Assembly: GCA_027858345.1 (NCBI GenBank)
Contig: JAQICX010000247.1
Span: 1 to 51,098, forward strand
Length of the DNA: 51,098 nucleotides
Direction of reading: 5' to 3'
DNA from: Kiritimatiellia bacterium
Lineage (GTDB): Bacteria > Verrucomicrobiota > Kiritimatiellia > JAQICX01
In this document: positions 15,204-24,640 of the stretch, piece after piece
Layout: every line of letters begins with the position of its first letter
Numbering within the stretch: the first letter of the stretch is position 1
Notes under the pieces: model-generated
Database searches by the model: none
Told to the model about the DNA's origin: nothing
What the model saw: the letters and a program-made list of their open reading frames with translations, nothing else
Position numbers and translations under genes: made by a program

Positions 15204-18104
15204 TTAACTAGTTGTCACCTGAAATCCCGTTTTTGATAGTGATATGTCTACAAAGCGAGCAAGTTCATTTGGTGGATTATCATTCAGCTTTTGTTTGATT
15301 TTCACGCCGGATGCAAAATCATTTGCAAAAATCATCATGTAGCCTCCTCCACCTGCGCCAAGTAGTTTATAAGCTGCAGCATCTTCTTCAATTGTATCAA
15401 TTATTTCCTGAATCTCAGGTCTGTTTGTGCCTACATCAAGACGTTGGTTTAAAATCCAACTTCTGCGGATACCTTCAACAATTGAGTTCCAATCATTTCT
15501 TTGTATTGCATCGGCAGTGAAAACAGCATTGTTTTGAATTTCTTTGATTATGTTAATATGTTCTGATGAATTCAAAAAGATATTTTTGACAATCTCGCCA
15601 AGGATATTTTTGGCAATTCGAGTATAACCTGTATAGTATAACAATATAGTGTGGTTTACATATTGCTCAGAGAAAATACCTTCCGGCAACCATTTGATAA
15701 TTGGTTTTTGTTCCATGCCCGGGTTTGTCTCTATTAGCTTAATGGATTTGTATAATCCACCAATCTGATCTTGCCAACCACCACCTGAGGTGAGCATTTG
15801 TTCCAGTGTACTTGTCTTGGCAATTATGTCTGTTTCATCCCAGTGTAATCCGCAAGTCTTTGAAAGGGTTCCAAGTATTGTTGCAGAAAGCACACTGCTT
15901 GTGCCAAGACCTGAACCTTTTGGGATTGCACAAACAGTAGAAATTTCCAGCCCACCTCCAAGTTCAGCCTTGAGTTGTTCTTCAAGGGAAGCGTAACCAC
16001 CATTAACATGAAAACGCGGTTCGAATCCTGCAAGAGCAAGCGCAGCTTTGACAATGCCGAAACCACCGCCTAACTGGTTGGTATACGTTGTTAGTTCATC
16101 ATACGTTGCAACGACATCTTCAATACCCAAGTCGATACTTCTAATTGTTATTGTTGGCTCTTTTGAAAGTTTGCAAAAAACTTGTATTGGACTTTGTCCA
16201 TTTAGTTCAACGGCAACATTCACAACTTTTCCACCATACTCAATACAGTAGGGAGGTGTATCGCTCCAGCCACCTGCCAGGTCAAGTCGAATTGGACTTC
16301 TACCCCAAACCAGTTGGTCTTCCTTGATGTTTCTTTGTGGTTGACACAAGCTTTGCTTGGTGTTGGCAATTATCATCTCTCTGAGAGATTCAAATGCTTT
16401 TGTTTCATACCCACTGCTTTGTTCTCCTTGGGTTAACTGAGAGAGGAGCATGTTTTTATGGATTGATGGAAAATCAGCACTGCTGTCAGCTGTGTCAATC
16501 GCTTTAAGTGAACCGTCGGTAGACTTAATTATCTCTGCCAATTTGCATAAATCTAATTTAGATGAGTTTTTTGCAAAGTTGTTTTTTATGATGTCATTGA
16601 GAAATGAGTTATAATTGACATTTTTTTGTTCAATTGCTGAATCAAATACAGTATTGTAGAGCAGGTGTCTGGCGGAATAGCGCTCTTTCTTCAGATACTG
16701 AGTTTTGAAACTTTCATTATGTGTCGACCCTGGGTTAATAAGCCAGTTGACGAAATCAGCAGATGTCTGTTCTTTAAGTTCCGTCAAGTTCATTGCAGGA
16801 AAAAGGTTGGCTTCCTGAATGTCAGTGTTTTCATCGATACCCAGCTCAGCTAGAGATAATCCATGGTTTATAAGCCATGTTTTCAGAGGTGTTTCACAAA
16901 AAATTGTATCGTCGTTTCCAACTGCACCCTTAAAAAGGTCGTTAAAACCATAGAACCGAAGTGCAAATTTCTCTTTTGAAATATATGAGCAATCCAAACA
17001 TATTCCAGCTTTTAAGCTGATGTTCCAACTGTTTTCAGGAATGGATGTTATTATATGGTTGCTTGAAAGCTGCCAATACTCATTGATGAACGAGTTGTCA
17101 ATCCAAAGCTGTTTGTTCTGTGATGATAGTTGTTTGTCTATTTGTGAGTATTGAATTACTCTAAAGTTTTCTTTGTTATTGTCAAGATGGTCTGTTCTTG
17201 ATAGAGCATATTGGCTCAACCATAGAGTTGATGAAATCAAGGATTGGTTTGTGCCAAAGTGTAGAAAGCGGGTGTTATGCATTGGTACAATAGCCGCCTT
17301 AAGATTATTAAGCTCTGGGTCTCTCTTTTCAGGATTTGATCCAAGGCAAGTGCCCATGTCTGAATATATGTCAAACATCTCTGGTATTCTAAAGAAATCC
17401 TCTTTTGACTTAAAACCACATTTGTTAAAAAGAGCACGAACTGCTTTTTCTGAAAACAACCATACGCCTGAGTCCAGGTAGCACAAGTGAGTCTGCTGAA
17501 GTTTTCTTGTTTTTTCAACTGATGGCTTCTGAAGAAAGAAATCAACATTTTGCTTTTTTGATAATGGACAGAAAATTGCACCGTGATTAGTTGCTTCTTC
17601 AGGTTTTGTCGGCATGCCAAAAATTGCAATGTCAGCATCTGGAATGATTGGCAGGTGCTTTTCTGATATCACCAGCACGTCACCACATGCAATCATCAAA
17701 ACAAAGTTGCTCGATGCATTCATGTAAAATCGACCATATAGATTCTTCTGGAAGTCGAGTAGTGTTTGTCCTGGAGTTTGTCCGGCAAATCCATCCATGA
17801 TTGGTAGGGGGGCAAGAGACTTTCCGGCCGCTGCGTATGCCGGTAGTCGCCGACTCTGTCCACTACCATGAATCATTAGCTTACTGGAAGAGTTGAGCCA
17901 TTCATAAAAGTCAGTTTCTGGAGCTTGATTTTTCCATGCTTCAAGAAGAAGATAGGCTGTGCCTCCACCAGAACCAAGCTGATTGTTCACCGGGTCTGAA
18001 GCCGCAAAGCACTCTTTTGCCAAATTGGGAGCCAAAATATCAAAACTTTTGACAGATGATGCCGGCAGTGATACTAATAAATCTAAATCTTTTGTTGTAC
18101 GCAT
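15204..18104 (-). CDS. fkp: Fkp-like bifunctional L-fucokinase / fucose-1-phosphate guanylyltransferase
   Basis: Fkp salvages L-fucose to GDP-fucose. The N-terminal half shows the nucleotidyltransferase hallmark SDPVNNQLGSGGGTAYL and then HGSGQSRRLPAYAAAGKS. The C-terminal third is a GHMP kinase: VWGRSPIRLDLAGGWSDTPP, the phosphate loop IPKGSGLGTSSVLSA, and LLGAGGGGYMM near the end. The length of 966 is close to the ~950 of Bacteroides Fkp. AAGGAAG lies 11 bases upstream of the ATG. The gene follows a GAF-GGDEF gene by 27 bases and may be co-transcribed. A related sugar (for example D-arabinose or a heptose) cannot be excluded as substrate. Confidence 0.9.
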   Translation of the reverse strand: MRTTKDLDLLVSLPASSVKSFDILAPNLAKECFAASDPVNNQLGSGGGTAYLLLEAWKNQAPETDFYEWLNSSSKLMIHGSGQSRRLPAYAAAGKSLAPLPIMDGFAGQTPGQTLLDFQKNLYGRFYMNASSNFVLMIACGDVLVISEKHLPIIPDADIAIFGMPTKPEEATNHGAIFCPLSKKQNVDFFLQKPSVEKTRKLQQTHLCYLDSGVWLFSEKAVRALFNKCGFKSKEDFFRIPEMFDIYSDMGTCLGSNPEKRDPELNNLKAAIVPMHNTRFLHFGTNQSLISSTLWLSQYALSRTDHLDNNKENFRVIQYSQIDKQLSSQNKQLWIDNSFINEYWQLSSNHIITSIPENSWNISLKAGICLDCSYISKEKFALRFYGFNDLFKGAVGNDDTIFCETPLKTWLINHGLSLAELGIDENTDIQEANLFPAMNLTELKEQTSADFVNWLINPGSTHNESFKTQYLKKERYSARHLLYNTVFDSAIEQKNVNYNSFLNDIIKNNFAKNSSKLDLCKLAEIIKSTDGSLKAIDTADSSADFPSIHKNMLLSQLTQGEQSSGYETKAFESLREMIIANTKQSLCQPQRNIKEDQLVWGRSPIRLDLAGGWSDTPPYCIEYGGKVVNVAVELNGQSPIQVFCKLSKEPTITIRSIDLGIEDVVATYDELTTYTNQLGGGFGIVKAALALAGFEPRFHVNGGYASLEEQLKAELGGGLEISTVCAIPKGSGLGTSSVLSATILGTLSKTCGLHWDETDIIAKTSTLEQMLTSGGGWQDQIGGLYKSIKLIETNPGMEQKPIIKWLPEGIFSEQYVNHTILLYYTGYTRIAKNILGEIVKNIFLNSSEHINIIKEIQNNAVFTADAIQRNDWNSIVEGIRRSWILNQRLDVGTNRPEIQEIIDTIEEDAAAYKLLGAGGGGYMMIFANDFASGVKIKQKLNDNPPNELARFVDISLSKTGFQVTTS

Positions 18105-18131
18105 GTAATGTCGAACTTCCTTTTTGTTTTA

Positions 18132-19160
18132 TTAAAAACGACTTGCTGAGTTTTCTGGTAATTTTTCAATTTCAATATTGCCTATAGAAGATTTTGCATG
18201 AACAAGTGCTTTGCCCAGATGTGCAAGAATATCCTGAACTCTAAGCTTCAATTGTTTTTCTGTCTCCAACTGTATTGCACCAATTGCAACAATAATTTCT
18301 CCTTCTCCTTTACCAATTGCTTTGCTTCTGATAAGTTCGAAAATTTTATTCAGGCGTTCTTGAGCCTCTGTTTCTGTTGTACCTGAAAAACATAAAATAA
18401 ATTCATCGGCACCAAATCTGGCAAGTATATCCATGTCGCGGATTTCCTGTTTGATTAGTTCTGCAACTTCTGCCAGCAATGCATGTGCTGCATCAATTCC
18501 ATACATTTCAACATACTTTCTGAATGCGGCAATTGAGATTAAAGACAAAGATACCTGATAGTCGTGGCTGGCTGCTCGCTGAAGCTCTGTGGCAAAGCTT
18601 GGAATAAATGCCTTATATTGCAGTGCACCTGTTGAGTCGTCTACAACAGATAGTTTCTTGCTGGCCTTGATTAAGTCGAACTTATCAATCATGTTACCTA
18701 TGATGTAGCCAAGAACCTGTAGATGAAGCAAATCGTGTTCGCCGAATGTCTCACCTTCTGCTCGATCGCAGAAAACATAACCAATGCCACGCTGATTCAT
18801 GACAATAGGTGCCATTACTGCAGAACCAAAATCATGTTCCAGTTTAATCTCTTTATAAAGATCAGATTTAGGATCGATGTTGTTAAACATCATTGGTTCT
18901 TGCTCAAGCACTACCTGTTCGGCTTTTGGTGAAGGTCCATCTTTGTGAAATTTCTTAACAAATGTATAGCTGATCTGTCGTGATATTTTGATTCTTAGTT
19001 CTTTTGTATCATCATCAATCAAAAGGATTGCAACGCTTTGTGCAGGAAAAAAATTTTTCATGCTATCCATAATAACATGTAGTGATTCTTCCAACGATAA
19101 AGCACCATCTGCCTCCCTCATTACGTGTACCAACCAACCGCCAAGTGTATTTTCTGTCAT
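18132..19160 (-). CDS. GAF-GGDEF protein with a degraded cyclase site
   Basis: A GAF domain occupies about residues 18-160 (ESLHVIMDSMKNFFPAQSVAIL through LQVLGYIIGNMID). A GGDEF domain spans about 170-325. The signature is RFGADEF, with Ala for the second Gly. The metal-binding segment that normally reads DxDxFKxxND is here SIAAFRKYVEMYG, lacking both acidic positions and the Asn. I therefore expect no diguanylate cyclase activity; GTP or c-di-GMP binding, or a signalling role through GAF, is more likely. There is no membrane segment. AAGGGG is seven bases before the ATG. It precedes the fkp-like gene. Confidence 0.88.
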   Translation of the reverse strand: MTENTLGGWLVHVMREADGALSLEESLHVIMDSMKNFFPAQSVAILLIDDDTKELRIKISRQISYTFVKKFHKDGPSPKAEQVVLEQEPMMFNNIDPKSDLYKEIKLEHDFGSAVMAPIVMNQRGIGYVFCDRAEGETFGEHDLLHLQVLGYIIGNMIDKFDLIKASKKLSVVDDSTGALQYKAFIPSFATELQRAASHDYQVSLSLISIAAFRKYVEMYGIDAAHALLAEVAELIKQEIRDMDILARFGADEFILCFSGTTETEAQERLNKIFELIRSKAIGKGEGEIIVAIGAIQLETEKQLKLRVQDILAHLGKALVHAKSSIGNIEIEKLPENSASRF

Positions 19161-19631
19161 TGCTTATCCCCTTAAAAAGTTACTCTACTCTATATATTTT
19201 TTGATTTTAATATAATCATTCAGTGTTTGCAATAATATTTTACCCTCTTCCCGAATTATCCTTGATTTTTCGGTTGAGACATTTTTTTCAGTTAAGTTTG
19301 GAAAGCCATTTCTACCAAAACAACACACTTCAATTTGCACCAATCTTTCGCTTCGCAAGCAGAATAAGATGTACACTTGTACTATCTTACTGCTTTTAAA
19401 GCAAAATCTCGGCACAACTTGAAGCGCAGTTTTAGTTTTTTATTGCATAAAAACCGAAATGGCTTCCCAAGGTGAAATGCGCAAAGCGTAATTTATAACT
19501 AAATCTTTTACCATAAGCTAATTGTATTTTTTTATTGCTTTTGTCACCACAAAATGAAGATTTAAAGAACTCACTCCTTGATTTTATTGACTCAAACGAA
19601 CTTTTTTCTCCCCACCCTCTTCCCGAATTAT
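19161..19631. other. Intergenic region with a 40-bp direct repeat
   Basis: No gene is supported. The segment 19242-19281 recurs at 19613-19653 almost base for base and includes CCTTGATTTTTCGGTTGAG. Between the two copies lie a long imperfect inverted repeat (GGAAAGCCATTTC at 19309-19321 against GAAATGGCTTCC at 19457-19468) and AT-rich sequence. Confidence 0.6.
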
Positions 19632-19911
19632 CCTTGATTTTTCGGTTGAGACACATTATGAGAACGAGGATCCCGCCCTGCGGGACTCCCAAACTTGCAG
19701 ATTAATATTGTCTTGCAGGAATGGGAGCCCACCCCTCCGTTCTCGTTCCTCGAACACCTCCCCTTAGCAAAGGGAGGAGTTGGTGAGTTATTTTGCAAAC
19801 CTTTTAAATTGCAAGCTTTACAACTGCTCCCTGGCTAGCTCGCTAGTCCCGCAAGGCGGGAGGAGCTGTCATGCGTGCATGACTGAGGGGTACCCAACCG
19901 AAAAATTGAGG
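19632..19911. mobile_element. 280-bp MITE-like element with terminal inverted repeats
   Basis: The left end is CCTTGATTTTTCGGTTGAG and the right end, read inverted, is CCTCAATTTTTCGGTTGGG, a 16 of 19 match. Inside lie CCCGC/GCGGG hairpins, the phrase AATGGGAGCCCACCCCTCCG and a CTAGCTCGCTAG palindrome. The interior is shared, in opposite orientation, with 47120-47483. There is no coding capacity. Clear target-site duplications were not seen. Confidence 0.6.
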
Positions 19912-19997
19912 TTTTATGCTAATCTATAGATATTAATACTAGACTGATTAATCAAAATATATTAGACTACCAAAAATTAACTCATGAGGATTTTGAT

Positions 19998-22900
19998 ATG
20001 TTAAAGAGAATATTAATTATTATTTGTTTTTGTATTTATTCTTCCAGTTTTGCACAATTACCTGTAAACGAGGAAATGGCAACTGTTATGCCGCAGGATC
20101 AAATGGAGGTGCAGGAGCCAGAAGAAGTTCCTGTAAGTAATGCGAATAAGCCTACATTTGGATACGAAAGGGTTAGAGATGATGGGGATACTGAAGGCTT
20201 AATTGACCAACGTACACCATATCTTATCGATATCAATGCACCAATTGAGGAAAATTTGGCTTATTGGGACACAGAACTTGAGGATAGAGATACTGATATT
20301 GGTTTGTATGGAACTGATGTGGATGCAAGTCAGGCAAGTGCAAGAACGTTGTTTGATGAAGGTAGGGCTCTTTCTGAACAGAAAAACTATTCTAATGCAG
20401 TTGAAAAACTTCAGCAGTCTATCCTTGCTGACCCGGCTTATTCTCCCTCCTGGGAACTTCTAGGAAGACTTTATTGGAAGGATGGAAATATAGATAAGGC
20501 CATTGATACATGGAGTCAAATTATAAGTATTGATGATTCTCTCTATAGAATTCATAACCTTTTGGGTCAAGCTTATACAACAAAAGGTGAGTTGGACAAG
20601 GCAACAAAGCATTATGAGAAGAGTAACGAGATTAGACCTGAAAACTTTTATATTCAATTTGCTTTAGCTAAAGTACTTTTATGGACTGGGCGTACTGACG
20701 AAGCTGTGGATATATTAAGTAAACTTGTTCGTGATTATCCAGATAATGTTCAGCTTGTTGAGCAGTATGCGCGTGCGTTAAGTAGCGATAGAAAATATTC
20801 AAAATCATTGGCCTATTGGCAATATCTGAGAGAGGTTGACCCCGAGAATGTTACATATGCTCTTTATGAGGCAAAAGCTATGCTAAGGGCTGGTGCTCCT
20901 GAAATGGCAGTTGAAGGTGCTGAGTTTGTTCTTGAACATGAACCGGATAACTATGCGGCAATTAATATACTCGGTGATGCCGCAGAATTTGGTCAGGAAC
21001 CGGAGGTTGCTTTGGTTAAGTTGAAAGAGCTTTTTGATAAGGTCGACAATGATAGGGCTCTAAGAGGTCTATATTATCGTTATGTGAATGTGTGGTTGAG
21101 ACTGTATGAAAAAGATCCTTCTGAATATCCACTATCTGTTCCAATTGATTATGTTCAAAAAATAATAGATATTGATCCTCGTAATGTGTCTGACAGATTA
21201 TTGCTTGCAGAATTGCTTGTTATGAACAACCAGCCTACACGTGCTATTGAAATATTTGAAGATATCCTTAAATATGATAACCCAAACAATAGACGTGCAA
21301 ACTCTGGATTATATGAAGCTTATGTTGCAAAACACGACTTTAAGAGGGCTGAAGAATATTACAGAAAAATTGAAGCATTTGACCCACGCGACCCTTATCT
21401 CTACTATAGACAAGCAATCTTGCTTGCAGCACAGGGGAAATATTATGAGGCATTTGATTCGCTAAATGAACTTGAAAGAATTGGTGCAAAGGGATCCGTT
21501 AGAGTTTTCCTCTATCACGGGGTTAGTCCTAGTGAGTATACAAGTATGCCATCGCAAAGGCGTTTAAGAGATCAACTCTTATCATTAAGAGAGGCTGGAT
21601 TCCGATTTATATCTGTGGATGAGCTGCCAGAGTATTTGGCTTCATGTGAGGATCCTCCTCTTTTGAAAAAAGAAGGTTTCTTACGTAAAATTGTTAAGTC
21701 GGCAAAGTCTGCTTTCAGTGGTGAGTATGAAGATGTGCAGACTATTAATGATTTTTCTCCAGACTTAGTTGCTGCTGTGACCTTTGATGATAGTTTGCGT
21801 ACTTCATTTAGATGGGGGACACCTGTTGCAGAAGAGATGGGGATTGTTTTTAACATGCATGTTCCAGTGTGGAATGTGAACATAGGTGATCCAATTGTTG
21901 CTTCCTGGCGAGAACTTCGTGAGTATAGGGAACAGGGATACTGGTCTCTCGGTAGTCACCTTTATTTGTCAAGTATGCCCGCCCCAATTGATAAAGAAGG
22001 TTACAAAGTTTATGCTTTGCCTAACAGATTGTGGTTGGAGGATAAGGACAGAATAGAGACCCCTTGGGAGTATCAAGATCGTATTCAGAATGAATTTGAA
22101 ATTAGTCGAAAAATTATGATTGAACGATTAAATATTGATGAATCAGTCGAAACTAATGCTATTAAATATATGGCATATCCTATGGGGGATATTGGACAGG
22201 AAACCATTAGTAATGTTCGTGATGCAGCAAAAACTATTCTCGCAGAATGTGATTTGACATATGATATAGGCTTTATACAAAGTAATTATGGGTATGCAAT
22301 CAGAGGACAGAATCCTTTGCTTTATCAGAGAAATGAACCAGATCGTTTTGACAATGGCAAAGATGTTGTTAATTCTACATTTTCAAAACATCCGGTTTTT
22401 CTTGCTAGAGCAACCAAAGCTGAGCTTGCTGCTCAACAAGGTAAATTATACCTTGCTCTTGAAATGCTTGATGAGTTAGATAGAGATGGATATCCAAAAG
22501 AGATGCTTGATGAGCTAAGAGAATATGTGCGGCTTCGTCTCGCCCAAAATGAAGATGGTGAAGCAGAAGCTGATGGCAATGATGAAGTTTCTGACAGAAG
22601 ATTATTTAGGCTGTCCGATCCATATATTGGCGGTGATTACTATTTCTTGAATGATAATGAAGAGACAGAGCATACTCGTCTGACTGGATATGCTGGATTG
22701 CAGCTTAATCCTCGTTTCATTCTGCAGGTTGACGGTGGTACTGGTAATTTCAAGCAACAATATACAACCTATGAAGCAAGTGAGTATACAGAAATAGAAG
22801 CCACGACTTCTAGAGTTATAACATACAAAATAAGTCGAATTGATGGTGTCAGAACTAGAGAAGAGATTGATGAAGAAGTTACAACCTATGAAGAAGTTAC

Positions 22901-23714
22901 AATTTATACAAACATTATTACCAAAACCAATTATGAGGCTGATGAAACAAGTGCAGGTGTAAAAGGTGTTTATAAGTTCATGTCTGGTGCTAACCTGACA
23001 ATGGGAATTGGACAGCGTTCCTACACCTCTGATTCGGTAGGCAATACGATTGATGGCGAATCAGCAATATACGGTTATTTAGATCTGTTCTGGAAACCAA
23101 CACTGGCTTTAGATGTTAATGTTGGGTATTCACATGATGTTATGATTGCTCCTCGTGAACTATTTACATATGACGGATTGCAGATTCTCTCTTATTGGAG
23201 AATTAAGGATACCCTAGATATGTATGTAAGTGGTTTTTATCAGATGGTTAGCGATGACAATAACATCTTGAACCTGTCTGGAAGACTTGCATGGACTCTA
23301 TCTGAAAGACAAAATTTCAGAGTTGGTGTTAATGGTCATTTTATTACAGCCGATAATGAAAATGAATACTACTGGACACCTTTCTGGTTGCAGAGGTATT
23401 ATCTTTTTGGAGAATTCAAGAAGACTTATCGAAATGCATATGCAAGATTTGAAGTACGTCTTGGTGTTAGTGATGAAAAAGTACGTGATGAAGAGATGGA
23501 AATATATAACGAGAAGGCTTATCGTGCAGAAACCGAAGGTTGGTATCCCGGCGAAAATCCTGACACAGGTTGGGAGTCTATTATTGGTGTAACTGCTGCA
23601 TATCGAAAGAAAATATTTAACCACCTGGAGTTCTATGGTGAGTTGAATGTTGATTATGTTGGAGATTATAGTGAGCAGGAAGTGCTCATTGGTTTAACCT
23701 GGAATTTCTTTTAA
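19998..23714 (+). CDS. TPR / polysaccharide deacetylase / outer-membrane beta-barrel fusion
   Basis: A signal peptide (ILIIICFCIYSSSFAQ) starts the chain. Residues about 110-490 are TPR helices (EKLQQSILADPAYSPSWELL, DKAIDTWSQIISIDDSL and so on). Residues about 500-735 match a PgaB-like NodB deacetylase: VFLYHGVSP, FISVDEL, TFDDS at about 595, GSHLYL at about 652 and YPMG at about 725. Residues from about 870 are beta-strand-rich and end in ...WNFF, a terminal aromatic typical of outer-membrane barrels. In known systems PgaA (TPR plus porin) exports poly-N-acetylglucosamine and the separate PgaB deacetylates it; here both appear in one protein. The second metal His of SHxxxxH is replaced by Ser, so deacetylase activity is uncertain. 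ATGAGGA lies nine bases before the start. ddl follows after 3 bases. Confidence 0.85.
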   Translation: MLKRILIIICFCIYSSSFAQLPVNEEMATVMPQDQMEVQEPEEVPVSNANKPTFGYERVRDDGDTEGLIDQRTPYLIDINAPIEENLAYWDTELEDRDTDIGLYGTDVDASQASARTLFDEGRALSEQKNYSNAVEKLQQSILADPAYSPSWELLGRLYWKDGNIDKAIDTWSQIISIDDSLYRIHNLLGQAYTTKGELDKATKHYEKSNEIRPENFYIQFALAKVLLWTGRTDEAVDILSKLVRDYPDNVQLVEQYARALSSDRKYSKSLAYWQYLREVDPENVTYALYEAKAMLRAGAPEMAVEGAEFVLEHEPDNYAAINILGDAAEFGQEPEVALVKLKELFDKVDNDRALRGLYYRYVNVWLRLYEKDPSEYPLSVPIDYVQKIIDIDPRNVSDRLLLAELLVMNNQPTRAIEIFEDILKYDNPNNRRANSGLYEAYVAKHDFKRAEEYYRKIEAFDPRDPYLYYRQAILLAAQGKYYEAFDSLNELERIGAKGSVRVFLYHGVSPSEYTSMPSQRRLRDQLLSLREAGFRFISVDELPEYLASCEDPPLLKKEGFLRKIVKSAKSAFSGEYEDVQTINDFSPDLVAAVTFDDSLRTSFRWGTPVAEEMGIVFNMHVPVWNVNIGDPIVASWRELREYREQGYWSLGSHLYLSSMPAPIDKEGYKVYALPNRLWLEDKDRIETPWEYQDRIQNEFEISRKIMIERLNIDESVETNAIKYMAYPMGDIGQETISNVRDAAKTILAECDLTYDIGFIQSNYGYAIRGQNPLLYQRNEPDRFDNGKDVVNSTFSKHPVFLARATKAELAAQQGKLYLALEMLDELDRDGYPKEMLDELREYVRLRLAQNEDGEAEADGNDEVSDRRLFRLSDPYIGGDYYFLNDNEETEHTRLTGYAGLQLNPRFILQVDGGTGNFKQQYTTYEASEYTEIEATTSRVITYKISRIDGVRTREEIDEEVTTYEEVTIYTNIITKTNYEADETSAGVKGVYKFMSGANLTMGIGQRSYTSDSVGNTIDGESAIYGYLDLFWKPTLALDVNVGYSHDVMIAPRELFTYDGLQILSYWRIKDTLDMYVSGFYQMVSDDNNILNLSGRLAWTLSERQNFRVGVNGHFITADNENEYYWTPFWLQRYYLFGEFKKTYRNAYARFEVRLGVSDEKVRDEEMEIYNEKAYRAETEGWYPGENPDTGWESIIGVTAAYRKKIFNHLEFYGELNVDYVGDYSEQEVLIGLTWNFF

Positions 23715-23717
23715 ACT

Positions 23718-24626
23718 ATGTGTAAAAAATATAAGAATGTTGCGGTGTTCATGGGTGGAGTATCCTCTGAACGTGAAGTTTCTCTTAAATCTGGAAAAGC
23801 AGTTAGCAATGCATTGTCATCAGCTGGCTTCATTGTTACAGAAATAGATATATGTGAAGAAAAAATTCCTCATTTACCAAAAGATATTGAGGCTGTTTTT
23901 ATTGCCTTGCATGGAAACTTTGGAGAAGATGGGGGAATACAGGCTCTTTTAGATAAGACAGGCATTCCCTATACTGGATCTGGAACAATTTCCAGCTTTA
24001 ACTCATTTGATAAGCATTTGACAAAGCAGATTATTCTTGCTTGTGGATTGCCTACCCCCGCTTATACACTGCTTGTTGATTTGCCTGAAACATCGATGTT
24101 TGGATATCCTGTAGTAGTGAAACCTCTAGCGCAAGGCTCCAGTATTGGAATTGAAAAGGTAAACACTGATAAAGAGCTGCGTTCGGCGATTCAGTATATT
24201 CTTGATCTTGGCGATACCGCAATGGTTGAAGAGTTTATTGAAGGTAGAGAATTAACAGTTGGTATACTTGATGGTCAACCACTACCAATTGTTGAAATTA
24301 AGGCTCCTGGAGGATGGTATGGCTATGAAGCAAAGTATACAAAAGGTGCAACAGAATATCTTGTGCCGGCTCCAATCCCTGATGATATAGCAAAAGTCGC
24401 TCAACATTTTGCTGTTGAAACCTTTGAGGCTTTGAACTGTTCAGATATGTCACGTGTCGATTTTCGTCTGACCGAAGATGGTGAACTTTATATTTTAGAA
24501 ATAAATACCATTCCTGGTTTCACAGAAACAAGTTTGCTGCCGAAAGCTGCTGCATGTGCTGGAATTTCTTTTGAAACTCTATGTTCAAGAATTATGAATA
24601 TGGCAGCTGTTAAACCTGCTTTATAA
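23718..24626 (+). CDS. ddl: D-alanine--D-alanine ligase
   Basis: This is an ATP-grasp ligase making D-Ala-D-Ala for peptidoglycan. Motifs are FMGGVSSEREVSLKSG at the N-terminus, ALHGNFGEDGGIQALLD, PYTGSG, VVKPLAQGSSIGI, VEEFIEGRELTVGIL, and EINTIPGFTETSLLP at the ATP/metal site. The length of 302 is standard. It begins three bases after the stop of the TPR-deacetylase-barrel gene with no ribosome-binding site of its own, so it is likely coupled to it. No mur genes are nearby. Confidence 0.95.
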   Translation: MCKKYKNVAVFMGGVSSEREVSLKSGKAVSNALSSAGFIVTEIDICEEKIPHLPKDIEAVFIALHGNFGEDGGIQALLDKTGIPYTGSGTISSFNSFDKHLTKQIILACGLPTPAYTLLVDLPETSMFGYPVVVKPLAQGSSIGIEKVNTDKELRSAIQYILDLGDTAMVEEFIEGRELTVGILDGQPLPIVEIKAPGGWYGYEAKYTKGATEYLVPAPIPDDIAKVAQHFAVETFEALNCSDMSRVDFRLTEDGELYILEINTIPGFTETSLLPKAAACAGISFETLCSRIMNMAAVKPAL

Positions 24627-24640
24627 CCCGAAAGTCAATT

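Noticed and set aside
19185..19692. Minus-strand frames containing RKIKDNSGRG-like peptides
   Set aside because: They are translations of the repeated TTTTTCGGTTG element end and flanking hairpins, not genes.
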